DNA of 64,000 bases, taken from assembly GCF_000764305.2 (NCBI RefSeq), contig NW_025943705.1, positions 125,371-189,370 on the forward strand, in the 5' to 3' direction. The notes under the pieces were generated by a model. It searched no databases, was not told where the DNA came from, and saw only the letters and a program-made list of their open reading frames with translations. This stretch comes from Hyalella azteca (lineage: Eukaryota; Arthropoda; Malacostraca; Amphipoda; Hyalellidae). Shown one piece after another: positions 34,456 to 47,600 of the stretch; within the stretch, counting starts at the first letter, position 1; each line of letters starts with the position of its first letter. Made by a program: the position numbers and the translations under genes.

Positions 34456-34708
34456 AGGGATATGAGATCTCGAACTATTATTAAAATATATACTTAATAA
34501 TTAATAATAGCTAATTGGTATATTTTATTTGGTATAATTTAATTGGTTTAATAATTGGTATATTTTTGAAGAAACGGCTAAAATAGTTAGGATACTACCC
34601 GGTCAATGGGCTGTACGATCCGCTGTACAGAGGTTGAAGGGAGATGAGATCTCGAACTATTATTAAAATATATACTTAATAATTAATAATAGCTAATTGG
34701 TATATTTC
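34376..34708 (+). repeat. Tandem duplication of the Cut-C 3' end
   Basis: The segment from 34376 to about 34518 (last 26 codons, stop and start of the 3' UTR) recurs at 34566-34708, offset 190 bp. The second copy lacks eight bases (CCGCTCAG) and has very few other changes, so the duplication looks recent. Confidence 0.92.
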
Positions 34709-34867
34709 ATGGGTGAAATCTGAATTATGAGTTAAAAAGTGAAGGTGCAGTATTAAATTGGTCTCAGAATAGTCCATTATGAAATTGAAAATTTATGAAA
34801 ATATAAAAATTTATTAAGGGAAAAAACTGCACGGTTTTTGGCTCGAAATTAAGTTGTTCCAACGTTG

Positions 34868-34877
34868 AATAAATAAA
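34868..34877 (+). terminator. Poly(A) signal for Cut-C
   Basis: Two overlapping AATAAA hexamers lie about 410 bases after the Cut-C stop codon. They are downstream of the duplicated 3' segment, so the duplicate would be in the 3' UTR. Confidence 0.5.
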
Positions 34878-37234
34878 CAACCATGATTATGAATGACTTG
34901 AATTCATGAGCTATGGGTGCTCAAAATCTATAACGACAAGTGGGTTATAAAAATCTTATGCCAATAAGGACGACGTGCATAAGGTAAATCTTTCGCTTTA
35001 CACAAATGATGTTTAAATTCTGATATGAAAAACAGCCGTAACACAGGAGAAACGACAGTAATATTTGAAAATTAAGTTACATTTGGTGAGGATATTATTA
35101 ATATAAATTGAACAAATTAGGAAATGCCTCAGATGAACTCCCTACATTTATGAAAATTATTCGTCATTAGTACTGGTAGTATTCATCATTTAAATACATA
35201 ATTTTCTTGAATGATAAATGTCTGGGGCTACCGAAGATTTTGTTTTCATATTGATTCATTGAATGGGTTATGACATAATCCCATTAACTTCCGTAAGCCA
35301 GACTAACGTCCTCAACTGCCACCTTTTAATTGGAGAAAAGCGTCCGGTTCTCTAGAGGAAAGATAAATATTAGACGGCGGCGTATAAGGCCGTTCTCACC
35401 AGGGCCATCATTATAAGGTAACTCAAGGGCAGACGATCGGAAGTCATTTGGTTATCTCCTGAAAGTATAATTCCTCAATATATTGGAGATTAAAGTTATC
35501 AGCCCCTGGAAGACAATATTATGTATATGCTTCAAACTTTTGACCAAATTATAAAAGCTGTGTTTAAGCGATGTAGTTATTGAATTAGCTGTGCGCGGAC
35601 TGAGCTTCGAAATTCAAAGCTGGCGATTACTTATTTGGAAATAAAGCCAATAGCGAGCGAGTGATCATATGTTTTAAATCGTTTACTGGTAACTTTCACG
35701 CAAATTTGGAGAGATCTCATCAGCTTCGTAAATAATTTTCAAAATTAGAATTAGATGCACGAATTTGCTTGTTTATACAAAGTTCGATTTATAACCTTCC
35801 CAGGTCATTGTGGAAGCAGAAGCCTTCAGCTCTAAGAATTACACTCAATCTATCAATCTATAGTATTAACTACCACATTTGTCAGACCTGTCAGATTGCT
35901 TTCAAAGAAATTTGCTATATACAATTTTTGAGTTGTTTATTGTTTAAGTGTATGATTAACTTTTGTCCACCAAAATTTCATTATTCGGTGTTTCTCAGAA
36001 GTCGAAAATTAAGGTTGTTGTACTCGAAACTTCGTTAATATATTAAAATTAAAAGCTGAAACCTGTATTTTTTATCTACTAACGTCATCCAAAAAATTAT
36101 TGAACTCCAGTTACGTGAAATACGTGAAAAACTTCTTAAAATTTCACCAAGAACATTTAAAATAAAATAAATATAAGTTGATCAATGACTGCACTTTGGT
36201 TCGTATCTGCTAGACAATTAAACTTGGTTTGTGTCAACTTTTCCAGGTTGTTCATTAAGCTTTACTAAGAGATATTATTAATTGCAGCATATTATTTTTC
36301 TTATTTCAAAACATCTTCCTGAATAAAAAGTCTCTATTTTCACTGCAGCTTGCTTCCAACCCTAATGAACGAATTGATTTTAATTCAACTGACTAATTCA
36401 GTTGAATCAATTCACCGACTAAATTAATCGCATTGATAATATTTTGAAGGCATTAATCGTGTTCATTATTCAATCATTAAATTAATTAAATTAATCAAAT
36501 TTACCCTGCAATTTAATCGTTACTCCATGTTGAGGTAAGTGGTTAAAGCTAAGTCTGTAGTAAATTTGTCGTTTTGTATATTATTCTCAATACTATAGTG
36601 AGTAAGGACGTTTTATTGATGAATGCTATTAAGATACAATCTATGAATTCTATATGCAGGAGTTAGGTAGAAAAACACGTCGTTTAAACTTCACGATTGA
36701 TATAATAAATAGCTGCATTTTGAATATAAAACATGCAAACTTACACAGAAAGTTTCAATAAATTATGTTCTCTTGAAGGATAGCGCGGGGAACCATGCAG
36801 TGAAAACTCAATTTTACACCGTGATTCGCCTGTGTACAATGCGAAACATCATACAAAAAAATGAAGCTATTTAACTTATTTATAATTCAGAGGAAAATAT
36901 CTTACATACACGTACGAAAACATCGCCCTTACCATGAACCAAATTTACTAGCATCGATCAAACTGTCAGCGCTGAACCAAAAATTGCATAGCCCTATGTG
37001 ACAAAACTGATTCAGCAAATTTCAATCATAAAAATGGACGGGCGATATTGTCCAAATTGTGACACATTTTCTAACCCACAACTGCACGAGCCAAGAGCAG
37101 ACGAGGCACTGATATTCAATTTTGTGTAGCCAAACTCGGCCAATATGATCCACAAAGAACAAAAAACACATCGCGACTTGGACAAAGTCTTACATATTTC
37201 TCTGTGTATTTAACGAACTTCAAAAGTGGAGTTC
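34878..37234. other. AT-rich spacer between convergent Cut-C and Cut-D
   Basis: Cut-C (plus) and Cut-D (minus) are convergent across this region. No further exon was recognised. Confidence 0.5.
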
Positions 37235-37380
37235 AGGGGCCATACTTTCAAAACTTGCTAAGTGGACGTAAGTTCTTACGCTCTATTTTCTTGTCTATTA
37301 TTGGTGGATTTTGCTTGAAAGGCCGTCAATGATTGGCTGATGAACTTACGATCTCTTAACTTTTTTGAAAGTATAGGCCC
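37235..37380 (+). mobile_element. TIR element copy 3
   Basis: About 146 bp from AGGGGCCATACTTTCAAAAC to GAAAGTATAGGCCC. It lies just downstream of Cut-D and could supply its transcript end. Confidence 0.88.
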
Positions 37381-37396
37381 AGGAGTACAGCGTTCA

Positions 37397-37556
37397 TAAT
37401 TACTGGCACACGGACTGAAGGTGATGCGGACGAAGATACTGATTACCAACATCTTCGTAACTATTATCGTGACTGATAATTACTGGTACACGGACTGAAG
37501 GTGATGCGGACGAAGATACTGATTACCAACATCTTCGTAACTATTACCGTGACCGG
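37397..37556 (-). repeat. 80-bp tandem duplication of the Cut-D stop-codon end
   Basis: Two near-identical 80-bp copies, 37397-37476 and 37477-37556. The upstream copy on the minus strand holds the last 26 codons and the stop; the other is in the 3' UTR. Confidence 0.95.
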
Positions 37557-39028
37557 CATGGACATCGTAGTTAGCCTCCCCGTCGTACGTCACGACTGGA
37601 TGGTAACCGTATTCGTCAGCCGTGTATGTTACGGTCTGACGTCGACCGTCTGGAAGGTCGACGAAGTACGCGCCCTTTGTGACGTAACCGTCACGCTGCT
37701 CCGTGTGGCCGTGTTCAGCGCCGGAATACGGATCCTGAACCGTATACTCGAAGCCGTAGTCCTTGTTCACCTGCCGTACGAATAATATAATAACATTTAT
37801 CCTGGAAAATTTGCCGTAGGAATGACAAATTCTGTCAAGTTGTAAAGTTATGTTGGTTAGTGGAGTGTAAACTTGTTGCGCCAGAGTGAAATTGGACTGG
37901 ATTGCTACGTGGTGAAATTGTTAGCAATTAATTGTGCTGTGTAAAAATTAGGGTTGATTGTGTCCTGGTAACATTTTATTTATTTGTTAAAAAAATGTTT
38001 TGTTGTGTAATGGTAATGTTTTATTTATTTGTAAGCAAGGAAAATTTTTCTTTGAAAACTGGATTAGGATAAATTTTTACGATTTTGTTTTCGAGTGGCA
38101 ACTTACGTAATGGTCGTCGTGATGGTCAGGACCATATCCTCCGTGACGGACAGGTCCTTCGTATCCTCCATGGTGGACAGGTCCTTCGTATCCTCCATGA
38201 TGGACAGGAGCTCCATATCCTCCATGACGGACAGGGGCTTCGTATCCTCCGTGCTGTCCTATACTCTGGTGACCAAAATTTCGGTGGCCAAGACTTTGAT
38301 GGGCCACGTCATGATGGCTGAAGGACTGATGGCCAGCTTGATGACGAGATTCATGGCCGAAGTATTCTTGGCCAAAGCCAGAGTTTTGTCCACGGTGGCC
38401 AGCAAAGAGGCTGGGATGATGAAGAATGGCTTTAGAATGGCCGCCCTCTGGCCGTGCGGAGGCCATGGCGGCCAGGAGGACGCAACTCAAAACCTTTTAA
38501 ATAACAAAGAGCCTTCATGAAAACATGAAATGTAACTATTAGAAATAGTAAACGTGCGACAATATATGTAATATATGTGGTAATAATGTTAGAACAATAT
38601 TATTATAACAGTCATATTGTGATGTAAAATTGTATTGATTATTTTATAATTTGATAGTCGGAAAAAGGTCAATAGTCAACGCTCCATAAAATATTACAAA
38701 TTGTGAAAATAGCAAAGCTAATTTTACTTTTTGCAAGACAAACGTCTCACTTAAAAATATTCAAAAGGGAAATTAATTTACATAATTGTCAAAATTTAGG
38801 AGTTCCATGATTACTATAGCAGTCCATTCTTTTTTGTACGTATATATAGATAACTTAGTGTATCTTCCACTAGTACCACATGAGTAACTCCTATAATCAA
38901 TTCCTTATTAGTTATCAGGGACATCCACTTTCACCACTCCTATATAAAATTAGAACCTGAATACGAATAGATGATGAAAATCATCAAGAAGTTTTAAGAT
39001 GCTTGCACTAGGCACTCACAGAAAGCAT
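37480..39028 (-). CDS. Cut-D: RR chitin-binding cuticle protein with His/Gly-rich linker
   Basis: Exons on the minus strand are 39020-39028 (MLS, then GTGAGT), 38107-38493 and 37480-37770, all phase 0, giving 228 residues. Residues 1-16 are a signal peptide (MLSVLSCVLLAAMASA). Residues 17-132 form a His/Gly-rich linker ending in HHGGYEGPV-type repeats of about 10 residues. From residue 133 there is a complete RR domain: YGFEYTVQDPYSG, GHTEQRDGYVTKG, VDLPDGRRQTVTYTADEYGY and HPVVTYDGEA. This is the best-conserved RR domain in the window, and unlike Cut-A and Cut-B it sits in one exon. The expected role is chitin cross-linking in the extracellular cuticle. A TATA box lies 66 bases before the ATG. 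The last coding segment and stop codon are in an 80-bp tandem duplication, and a TIR element starts about 100 bp past the stop. Confidence 0.88.
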
Positions 39029-39093
39029 GTCGAAAGTAGGTTGTCTCGGGTCGGTTCGCAGTCGAAGTGCTTGAGTGAGGCAACCAGCCTGGG

Positions 39094-39100
39094 TTTTATA
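39094..39100 (-). promoter_or_regulatory. TATA box of Cut-D
   Basis: TATAAAA on the minus strand lies 66 bases upstream of the Cut-D ATG. A CTCACTC initiator-like stretch follows about 25-30 bases downstream. Spacing fits a short 5' UTR of about 40 bases. Confidence 0.7.
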
Positions 39101-41098
39101 GTTTAGTTAGCCCCTGCATTTAAGTCCATGTTTCCAGTCAATTAATATCAAGACCTCAGTACAGATGCTGGTGGCTTGGGCTAAAGAATGCATGTAACCT
39201 TGAAGGCCGCACGAGAATTAAATAGGAATTAGAGTTTCTATTGAGTCGCAATGTCTGAATATGATCAGGTTAGGTTAAATTTGTGCGATATTAACTAAAT
39301 TCTGACCACGCCTCTGCTTATGAGTGGAGGTGACCTCCTTGGGTCATCACACACAATGCATTGGAATGCAGAAGAAAATTGTTTTACTTGCATACATGAC
39401 TTTACAAAGCACCAATGGCACGGTAATACGGCAAATACCTCATGGTGAAAAGGCACGATAAATGGATTCATGATCGGCCTTCACAATTGCGTTACAATGT
39501 TTCATTTAAATTCTATTTATTACAGTTTAATGGTCAAGACAACTCACTTCGCCAGCATCGCAGGCATGTGAAAGTAAATCTTGAGTATTAATAGTCCCGT
39601 AGACGACAACCTAGAGTGGTTTATAAATTTTTAAATGTTGATCTTCGAACCTGAAAAACGTAGAACTGTTCACAAGCAGAGGGCATGAAAATATTTTATA
39701 AGTTATACCTGATGCGTAAAGCCTTTAAAAAATATAACTCAGCACTCACTGCAGTGAGTGACAGAGAGCGCATTTTCTCGTCCACGAAAACTTGAGGTCA
39801 CGGACGGACCGACAGATAGACGGACAGACAGACGGACAGATGGACGAACGGACATGGCGAGCACAATAGTACATTTTTTCCATAAATGAGGAAATGCGCT
39901 AAAAACGCAATTGAAAATTTTCTTGCTTTTTCCTCAAAGAAGATGAATATAATGAGCCCATGAATGAAGTGCAATATGAATGGATGCATTTTTTTGGGCT
40001 AGTTATTTATGTATCAGCGCCAAATTTCATTTCAGATTAAATCAAATTCATGATAATTTTGGTTTAAAGCCTTCAGATGAAGCTGCCTTACGCGCCGACC
40101 GACATAGCGGGCAGTAAGTAAGTAATTCTATTGAGAAACACACGAATAGGATTCTTGATTTTACTTCATTTTCCTTGCCAAATACTTTTAGATTCAAGAT
40201 GATTACTCTATATTATTAATCATTTCAATAATTTTCCAATCCATTAACCCATCCCGATCCCTAACAATCCATTCTCACGTCAGAATCAATTTTTTTTAAA
40301 TTGTTAATGCATGAGCCCCTGGATATCATCAAAATCGACACGATTTAATCGTTTGCATATCTTTCCTGATCATAATTAAAAAAGGGCACCCCCATATATT
40401 CTGCTGTAATTTTCGCAGAGTTATGCACTACTCGACATATTGAACAACAATTTATAGAATGAAAAATTCAAACTTGGACACTACTGAACAACTTACAACC
40501 GTGATTGTGCATAAAATCCAGCACGGTTTCTTTAAAATATAACCTCGAGAGACGTGCAGGCGGTAAAATGTTCGTTACAGTTTCCTCGCTTGAGCGAATT
40601 TTGGACGTATTCCGGATTACAACCATTAATATTTAAAGTGTTTTATATCTCTCGAAAATAAAGAACTTAAATTTGGTTCTTTGCTCTCTGAATTTAGAAT
40701 TTACTTGAGGAAGTTCTTTGTCGGACGTCCAAATCAGCTTCACGCCGCCATGAGAAGCAGGCAACCGTTTCCTCAAACCGCCTCGCTATATGGCTTCCCA
40801 GTACGCGTTCACATTTATCGTGTTCTTATTATTTAATACTTTAATTATTACTTATTTATCGTGTACTTATCTTGTACACAGACATACTAATCAATATAAC
40901 TATTTCTAGTATGTGTTCTTCCAAAGCATGCGCCTATGGTTATAGGAAGTTAAAGTCATCTTTGTTTTCAAAAAGTGGTTCAAAAATGCAGAAAATTAGT
41001 GATAATAAACAATGATCTACCGCTCATTGTTACTCACGAAGCCCAGCACGACAGGTTCCCTCTTCTCTCCATTAAACCCCAACCCACACACCAATCAA
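39101..41098. other. Upstream region of Cut-D, no gene seen
   Basis: AT-rich DNA containing one copy of the palindrome-rich element at 39726. Confidence 0.5.
39726..39905 (+). mobile_element. Palindrome-rich dispersed element copy 2
   Basis: Same layout as copy 1; the tetranucleotide tract is longer. The first palindrome is slightly changed (GCACTCACTGCAGTGAGT). Confidence 0.85.
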
Positions 41099-41395
41099 TA
41101 GGCATATACACTTATCAATACGCCTACACACTAGTCAATACGCCTACACACTAGTCAATACGCCTACACACTAGTCAATACGCCTACACACTAGTCAATA
41201 CGCCTACACACTAATCAATAGGCATACACACTTATCAATACGCCTACACACTAATCAATAGGCATACACACTTATCAATACGCCTACACACTAATCAATA
41301 GGCATACACACTAATCAATACGCCTACACACTAATCAATACGCCTACACACTAATCAATACGCCTACACACTAATCAATACGCCTATACACTTCC
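41099..41395 (+). repeat. 20-bp minisatellite, ACACACTAATCAATACGCCT
   Basis: About fifteen units; CTAATC/CTAGTC/CTTATC and TACGCCT/TAGGCAT variants are mixed in blocks. Confidence 0.95.
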
Positions 41396-42021
41396 TAATA
41401 TACTTTCTTATCTATGAGTGGCCTGCAATACGTGCGGCCTTCACACAATTTCTGGCCTCCTAACACGAAGGTTAATTGACTTGCATGAAAATATGCACTT
41501 AATTCAACAATTTACCAATAATTTAACACTTAATTCAACAATTTTGTGGCCGCAAGAGGACAAATGAATTTAATTTGGATTAAATATTTTATTCCGCAGA
41601 CGAAAATAGACATAAAATGTAACGTTACTTCTGAAATACCGGGAAGAATGATTGGAGGATGAACTTTGTTTGAATGAATTTTAAGAGAATTAATTTGAAC
41701 ACGAATTTATAGACAAGAAATAAAATAAAATATAAAATAGGTGAAAAAGTTGGTTAAAGAATGGAAGTGTGATAAATACAAATTTAGAAGAGAGACAACA
41801 TATTTTTATTAAGGTTTTGAAAAGTAAATTTTAGTAGAAAGAGCTCAGGAATGGTTCTATAATAGGAATGAGAAAAGGTTTGATAACAAAATGTGATGGA
41901 AAAAATTCTCTGAGAGCAAGTAGAAAAGTTATTATTTAGAACAAAAAGTAATAAGTTCGATTAAAAATAGTATTACAATTTTTAATACAATGAGAACAAG
42001 AAGACATTACTAGCACAGTGA
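41396..42021. other. AT-rich spacer, no gene seen
   Basis: No motif or open frame of note. Confidence 0.5.
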
Positions 42022-42167
42022 TTTTAGCGCATTTTCTCATTTACGAAAAAAAGCGCTATGTGCTCGCCATGTCCGTCCGTCTGTCCGTCCGTGACGTCAC
42101 ATTTTCGTCGACGAGAAAATGCGCTCTCTGTCACTCACTGCAGTGAGTACTGAGTTATATTTTTTTA
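42022..42167 (-). mobile_element. Palindrome-rich dispersed element copy 3
   Basis: The only copy in the opposite orientation. The inverted repeat and the 16-bp palindrome are intact; the tetranucleotide tract is short. Confidence 0.85.
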
Positions 42168-42752
42168 TTGTAACCGTAAATGTTTGATACAAATAAGTTT
42201 GAAATTTAATCTCGCGTCAACTTCATGAGCTCCCTGTCCATCATAAGAAACTTCTAAATAATGAAGCCTTTTAAGAAAACGGGAGCATTTTCAAATACAT
42301 ATGAAGAGATTTTTATATTTTAAAATCATTCGTCATGATGTGCGAACTCTCTTTGCAAGCATTTTAAACCGTTCTGCACCCGACCAGAATTTTGTGACTG
42401 CAGAAAGGGTTCGCTGCTAGTAATAATTTTAAAGTTAAACCTAAAAATTATACATTTTTTTGCAATGACAATATTCACGGTGATTTCTGCTCAAAGATTG
42501 ATTGAGAGACAATTCGATTGCCCTGCTGAGGAGGTCGTTGAATGTTGAGAATGTGAAATCACAAGAATGTGAAATCCGTGAATGTGAAATCACAAGCTTA
42601 TGTTTCGTAAGCATGAGCGTTTTTTGCAAGTTTCCGAACATTTTTGATCGAATAAAACCGTTTGCCGATCTGCACTAGCGTCAGTAAAAAATGCTTGGTA
42701 GGCGTTGCATGCGTTAGTATTTCATTTTACAAAACTCTAAGAAAAATGACCG

Positions 42753-42900
42753 GGGGCCATACTTTCAAAACTAGCTAAGTGAACGTAAGTACTTACGCTC
42801 TATTTTCTTTTTTATGATTGGTGGATTTTGCTTGAAAGGCCGTCAATGATTGGCTGATGAACTTACGATCTCTTAAGTTTTTTTTTAAAGTATAGGCCCT
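42753..42900 (+). mobile_element. TIR element copy 4
   Basis: About 148 bp from GGGGCCATACTTTCAAAAC to AAAGTATAGGCCC. The body matches copy 3 closely. No target-site duplication is clear. Confidence 0.88.
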
Positions 42901-43304
42901 GGTCATTGTTCAAATAGTGACACACTTTCACACCCACCGTACGAGCAGAGAGTTGTGCATTTGACGAGCAAAACTTGGTCAGGCTAACCTATATATACAC
43001 AAGGGGAAAAAGTGCATCGCTATTTGTGCAAAGTATCGCTAATTTTTCTGAGTGAAGCTTTTTATACCTACATCATCTGACAACATCGGTGAATTGATCT
43101 TACTAGGTTTCACAGCCTCGTTTTCTAGTATTATCTAATAATTTTTTAACTAATTGGATGTTCTATTTGTAGCTCACAGCCTTCTATATTGATGGAGAGT
43201 TTATAATTGTTGCATATGTTGATTTATATGTTTGCTCATTATTTGGCTTTATTTCTATTTTCTTCTAACTTAGAGCCGTGTCAAGTAAATTACGTCAATA
43301 TAGC

Positions 43305-43735
43305 GGTCACTGTAGCGAACACTCGGCCACTAGCGAACACTCGGTCACTAGCGAACACTCGGTCACCATCGAACACTCGGTCACTAGCGAACACTCGGTT
43401 ACTAGCGAACATTTGGTCACTAGCGAACACTCGGTCACTAGCGAACACTCGGTCACTAGCGAACACTCGGTCACTAGCGAACTCTCAGTCACTAGCGAAC
43501 ACTCAGTCACTAGCGAACACTCAGTCACTAGCGAATACTCAGTCACTAGCGAACACTCGGTCACTAGCGAACACTCGGTTAGTAGCGAACACTCGGTCAC
43601 TAGCGAACATTTGGTCACTAGCGAACACTCGGTCACTAGCGAACACTCGGTCACTAGCGAACACTCGGTCACTAGCGAACACTCGGTTACTAGCGAACAC
43701 CCGGTCACTAGCGAACACTATATCACTATGTCCAG
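43305..43735 (+). repeat. 18-bp minisatellite, ACTAGCGAACACTCGGTC
   Basis: About 24 units. The unit is six codons, so three frames stay open (for example LANTRS and TSEHSV repeats). Confidence 0.96.
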
Positions 43736-43744
43736 TTCAAGGCT

Positions 43745-44626
43745 AGTCTCCTAACCTATACCAATAATTTACATATCAAAGTCACGCAATTATGGCGCTA
43801 GCGCCAAATTCTTATAAACAATCCAGGCAATACATCGACTATCGGGAAGTAAAATGATGAATATTGACCTTCAATTATTGCTTCCGCGATGTTAATTTGA
43901 CGTTAATAGTTTCTTGCGTGAGTGCAAGCGCATTTATCAAGGGAGTACGGCATTAAGATCCTTAAAATAAATCAGCTAATACCTCAGATTTGTGTTGAGA
44001 CTAATTAATTCGTCGAGATGGTGTACTAAAGTACCAAATACTACACTTCAAATTAGTGCTGCTGCTCATCCATTACTTTGGTTTGTTAACTAACGTACCA
44101 CGAACTACATTTCTCATTAGTGTTACATGTCAAAGTTATCCCTTATGGACTAATAATCTTAATATCATAATTAGTCACCTTGTTTCAACATATGCTCTTG
44201 AATTAATAATGTTCTATTGTACTAGCAGCATTCTTCGTAATTATTACTATACTCTCGAATTATAAATAGTTGAATTACTAGTTCCCAGGGTCCAAAAGCG
44301 GCAGTAGTACTAGTCATTTGAAAACTATTCATCATAACGAATTCTAAATATAATAATGTGCAGTAATATTTCAGGGAGTAAAAAAACACTTCATGTATGC
44401 GGTTGTTTCATTTCTCGCAGCGGCTCGAGCGAGTGTCTTTTGAAGCAATAAAATATGAAGCGTTAACATAACAAAAAAGGCAAAAACACAAGCACCATGA
44501 AAGATCTATGCGTCGTTAACTCGTTTGGGAACGAATGTTAAAACACGTTAATTCGTTCGAACGTACAATATTAAGCGATCTTCACATGAAAAACATCAAA
44601 TCACGAAGAATAAATATCATTTGGTT
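43745..44626. other. AT-rich spacer downstream of Cut-E
   Basis: No gene or clear poly(A) hexamer was found close to the Cut-E stop. Confidence 0.45.
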
Positions 44627-47600
44627 TTAGTTATAGCCTTGCTGACCTCCAAATCCACCTTTTTGTCCACCGAATCCGCTTTGCTGGCCACTAAATCCAC
44701 CCTTTTGTCCTCCAAATCCACCCTGCTCGCCGATAAATCCACCTTGCGATGCTTCAAATCCTCCCTGGAAATCATCGTCTAATCCTCCTTGCTGGCCACC
44801 GAATCCTCCTTTTTGACCACCAAATCCGCCTTGTTGGCCACCAAATCCACTTTCTTGTCCTCCAAATAATCCTTGTTGTCCTCCAAATCCACCTTGTTGA
44901 CCACCAAATCCGCCCTTCTGTCCTCCAAATCCGCCTTGTTCACCAGCAAATCCACCCTTTTGTCCTCCAAATCCGCCTTGCTGTTCAGCGAATCCACCCT
45001 TCTGTCCACCGAATCCACCTTTTTGTCTTCCAAATCCTCCTTGTTGTCCACCAAATCCACCCTTCTGTCCACCAAATCCGCCTTCTTGTCCACCAAATCC
45101 GCCTTGTTGGCCACCAAATCCGCCCTTCTGTCCTTCAAATCCGCCTTGCTGACCAGCGAATCCACCCTTCTGTCCGCCGAATCCAATTTCTTGTCCTCCA
45201 AATCCGCCTTGTTGCCCAGCAAATCCGCCTTTTTGTCCTCCAAATCCGCCTTGCTCACCAGCAAATCCACCCTTTTGTCCTCCAAATCCGCCTTGCTGAC
45301 CAACGATTTCACCGCCACCTTGTAATCCACCGGCTGCCCCACTAAAGCCAGCTCCCTGGCCTGAAAAAATTAAGCGTTTTAAGCGTTTTGTGCTGTTTTT
45401 ACAAATTCGTTTGTAAACACAGCAAACATTTTTTTTTGGAAACAGAAATGTGTTATTTATACAAATTTGTAAAACAGCTATTTATGCTGTATTTGCAAAT
45501 ACAGCAAACAAAAATCTTATTTGGAAACAGAAATTTGTTATAACGTCGACAGTTAGATCACAGATCATTTATCAGAACATTGACCAATTAAAATTTGTGA
45601 GTTGATGTACACATTAAATACATCCTTGTACTCATTAATCCTTGCTTATACACATTAGATATATACATGTACACAATAGATATATACATGTAGACATTAG
45701 ATATATACATGTAGACATTAGACATATTCAGGTACATATTCAATACATACATGTACACATTCAATGCATACACGTACACATTCAATACATACACGTATAC
45801 ATTCAATACATACATGTGCATATTAAATACATTTACGTACACATTAAATATACACATGTGCATAAAATACATTTATGTACACATTAAATACACATATATG
45901 CTTATTAAATACATACTTGTACCCATTAATTACATACATGTTCTCCTTCAATTTGTGACCCTCCGCAGAGTCAACTCCGAGTAGTATTTTCTAATTAAAT
46001 CAATTCCTCAGGAGCAATGTATGCTTTGTTTAATCTGTTTTTAATTAATAAAACCAATTTTTTTTGTTGGAATGGTGAGTGTGGGAGGCCTTTTAAAATG
46101 TATGCTTTAATGTGCCATGTAATAATAATTTTTGTTTAATTTTTGAATAAAAAATACACTCTCTTAATATCACTGTAAGTAATTCGTGCTTTAATTCACA
46201 AAGCGTCAATAATTCTAATAGAATTTCCATGCTTCTATCCATTCAGATTAATTATTTAATTAGTTACTCTTAATCAGATCAGATTAATTAATCAGATTAA
46301 TTTATCTCGCATTCAGAATTTATGCAGCAGCTTTTGCCATGAGGCCAGAGGCTTCGGAACAGAGTTAATATCGACAACTTATTCATATAAAAATTTTAAT
46401 ATTCAAGCGTAATAGCCATCATAAAGAATAATACGCGAATAATACTTTTTCATAGGCGGTGGACGTGGCTATTAACCGAGTCATTCAGCGTTGAAGGAAT
46501 CTTCTCAACAAAATGTAATTTTTATTTAACGAGCTATTTAGTGATGATCGAATCTTCACATATTGAAATATTATAACAATTGAATTCAGTTATGATCGAA
46601 TCTTCGATCACTTTTTGAAATATTATAACAATTCAATTCAGTAGTGATCAAATCTTCACCTTTTGAAATATTATAACAAATCAATTCAGTAATGATCGAA
46701 TCTTCAACTTTTGAAATATTATAACAATTCAATTCAGTGATGATCGAATCTTCACCTTTTGAAATATTATAACAAAACAATTCAGTAATGATCGAATCTT
46801 CACCTCCTGAAATATTATAACAAAACAATTCAGTGACGATCGAATCTTCGTCTCTTTTAACATTCTCCTCATTCTCCCGTGCTACCTCAATAAGTAGAGA
46901 CACAAATTCACTGATCCGAAGAAATATTAGACTAACTAATATTTATTCCTGTACTAACTAAGCTAACTAACTATTGATGTACTTACCCCCAGCATATCCC
47001 CCCGCGGGGGGACCGTATTGTGCCTCCCCCTCGTACGAAACTTGTGGATGGTAACCGTGTTCGTCGGCCGTGTATGTGACGGTCTGCGTACGGCCGTCGG
47101 GGAGACTGACGTAGTAAGTGCCTTGTGTCTGGTACCCTTCACGCTGCTCGGAGTGACCGTAGTTACCGCCGTAGTGGTCGTCCTGAACCTTGTAGTCGAA
47201 GCTGTAACTTGCAGGAGTCTGTAATGTGTTATGAATATATGCATTTGAAACTATAACAATATAATGGTAAGAATATGTGCATACGAAACAATATATAATG
47301 GTACGAATATATGCATATGAAAGTATAGCTATATAATGGTAAGAATATGTGCATATGAAACTATAACTGTCTAACGGAAAGAATATATGCATATGAAACT
47401 ATAAGTATATTATGGTAGGAATATATGCATACGTAACTATAAAACTCTATTATGGTAGGAATATATGCATACGAAACTATAACTCTATTTATGGTACGAA
47501 TATATGCATACGAAATTAAAACTCTATTTATGGTAGGGATATATGCATACGAAAATATAACTATTTAATGGTATGAATATATGCATATGAAACTATAATC

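Noticed and set aside
43207..43754. Repeat proteins LANTRS / SEHSVT on plus and CSLVTE on minus
   Set aside because: They are translations of an 18-bp minisatellite in all frames.
44749..45345. Plus-strand and alternative minus-strand open frames over the Cut-E repeat exon
   Set aside because: The GGFGGQ frame on the minus strand has a proper acceptor, phase and stop; the others are its shadows.
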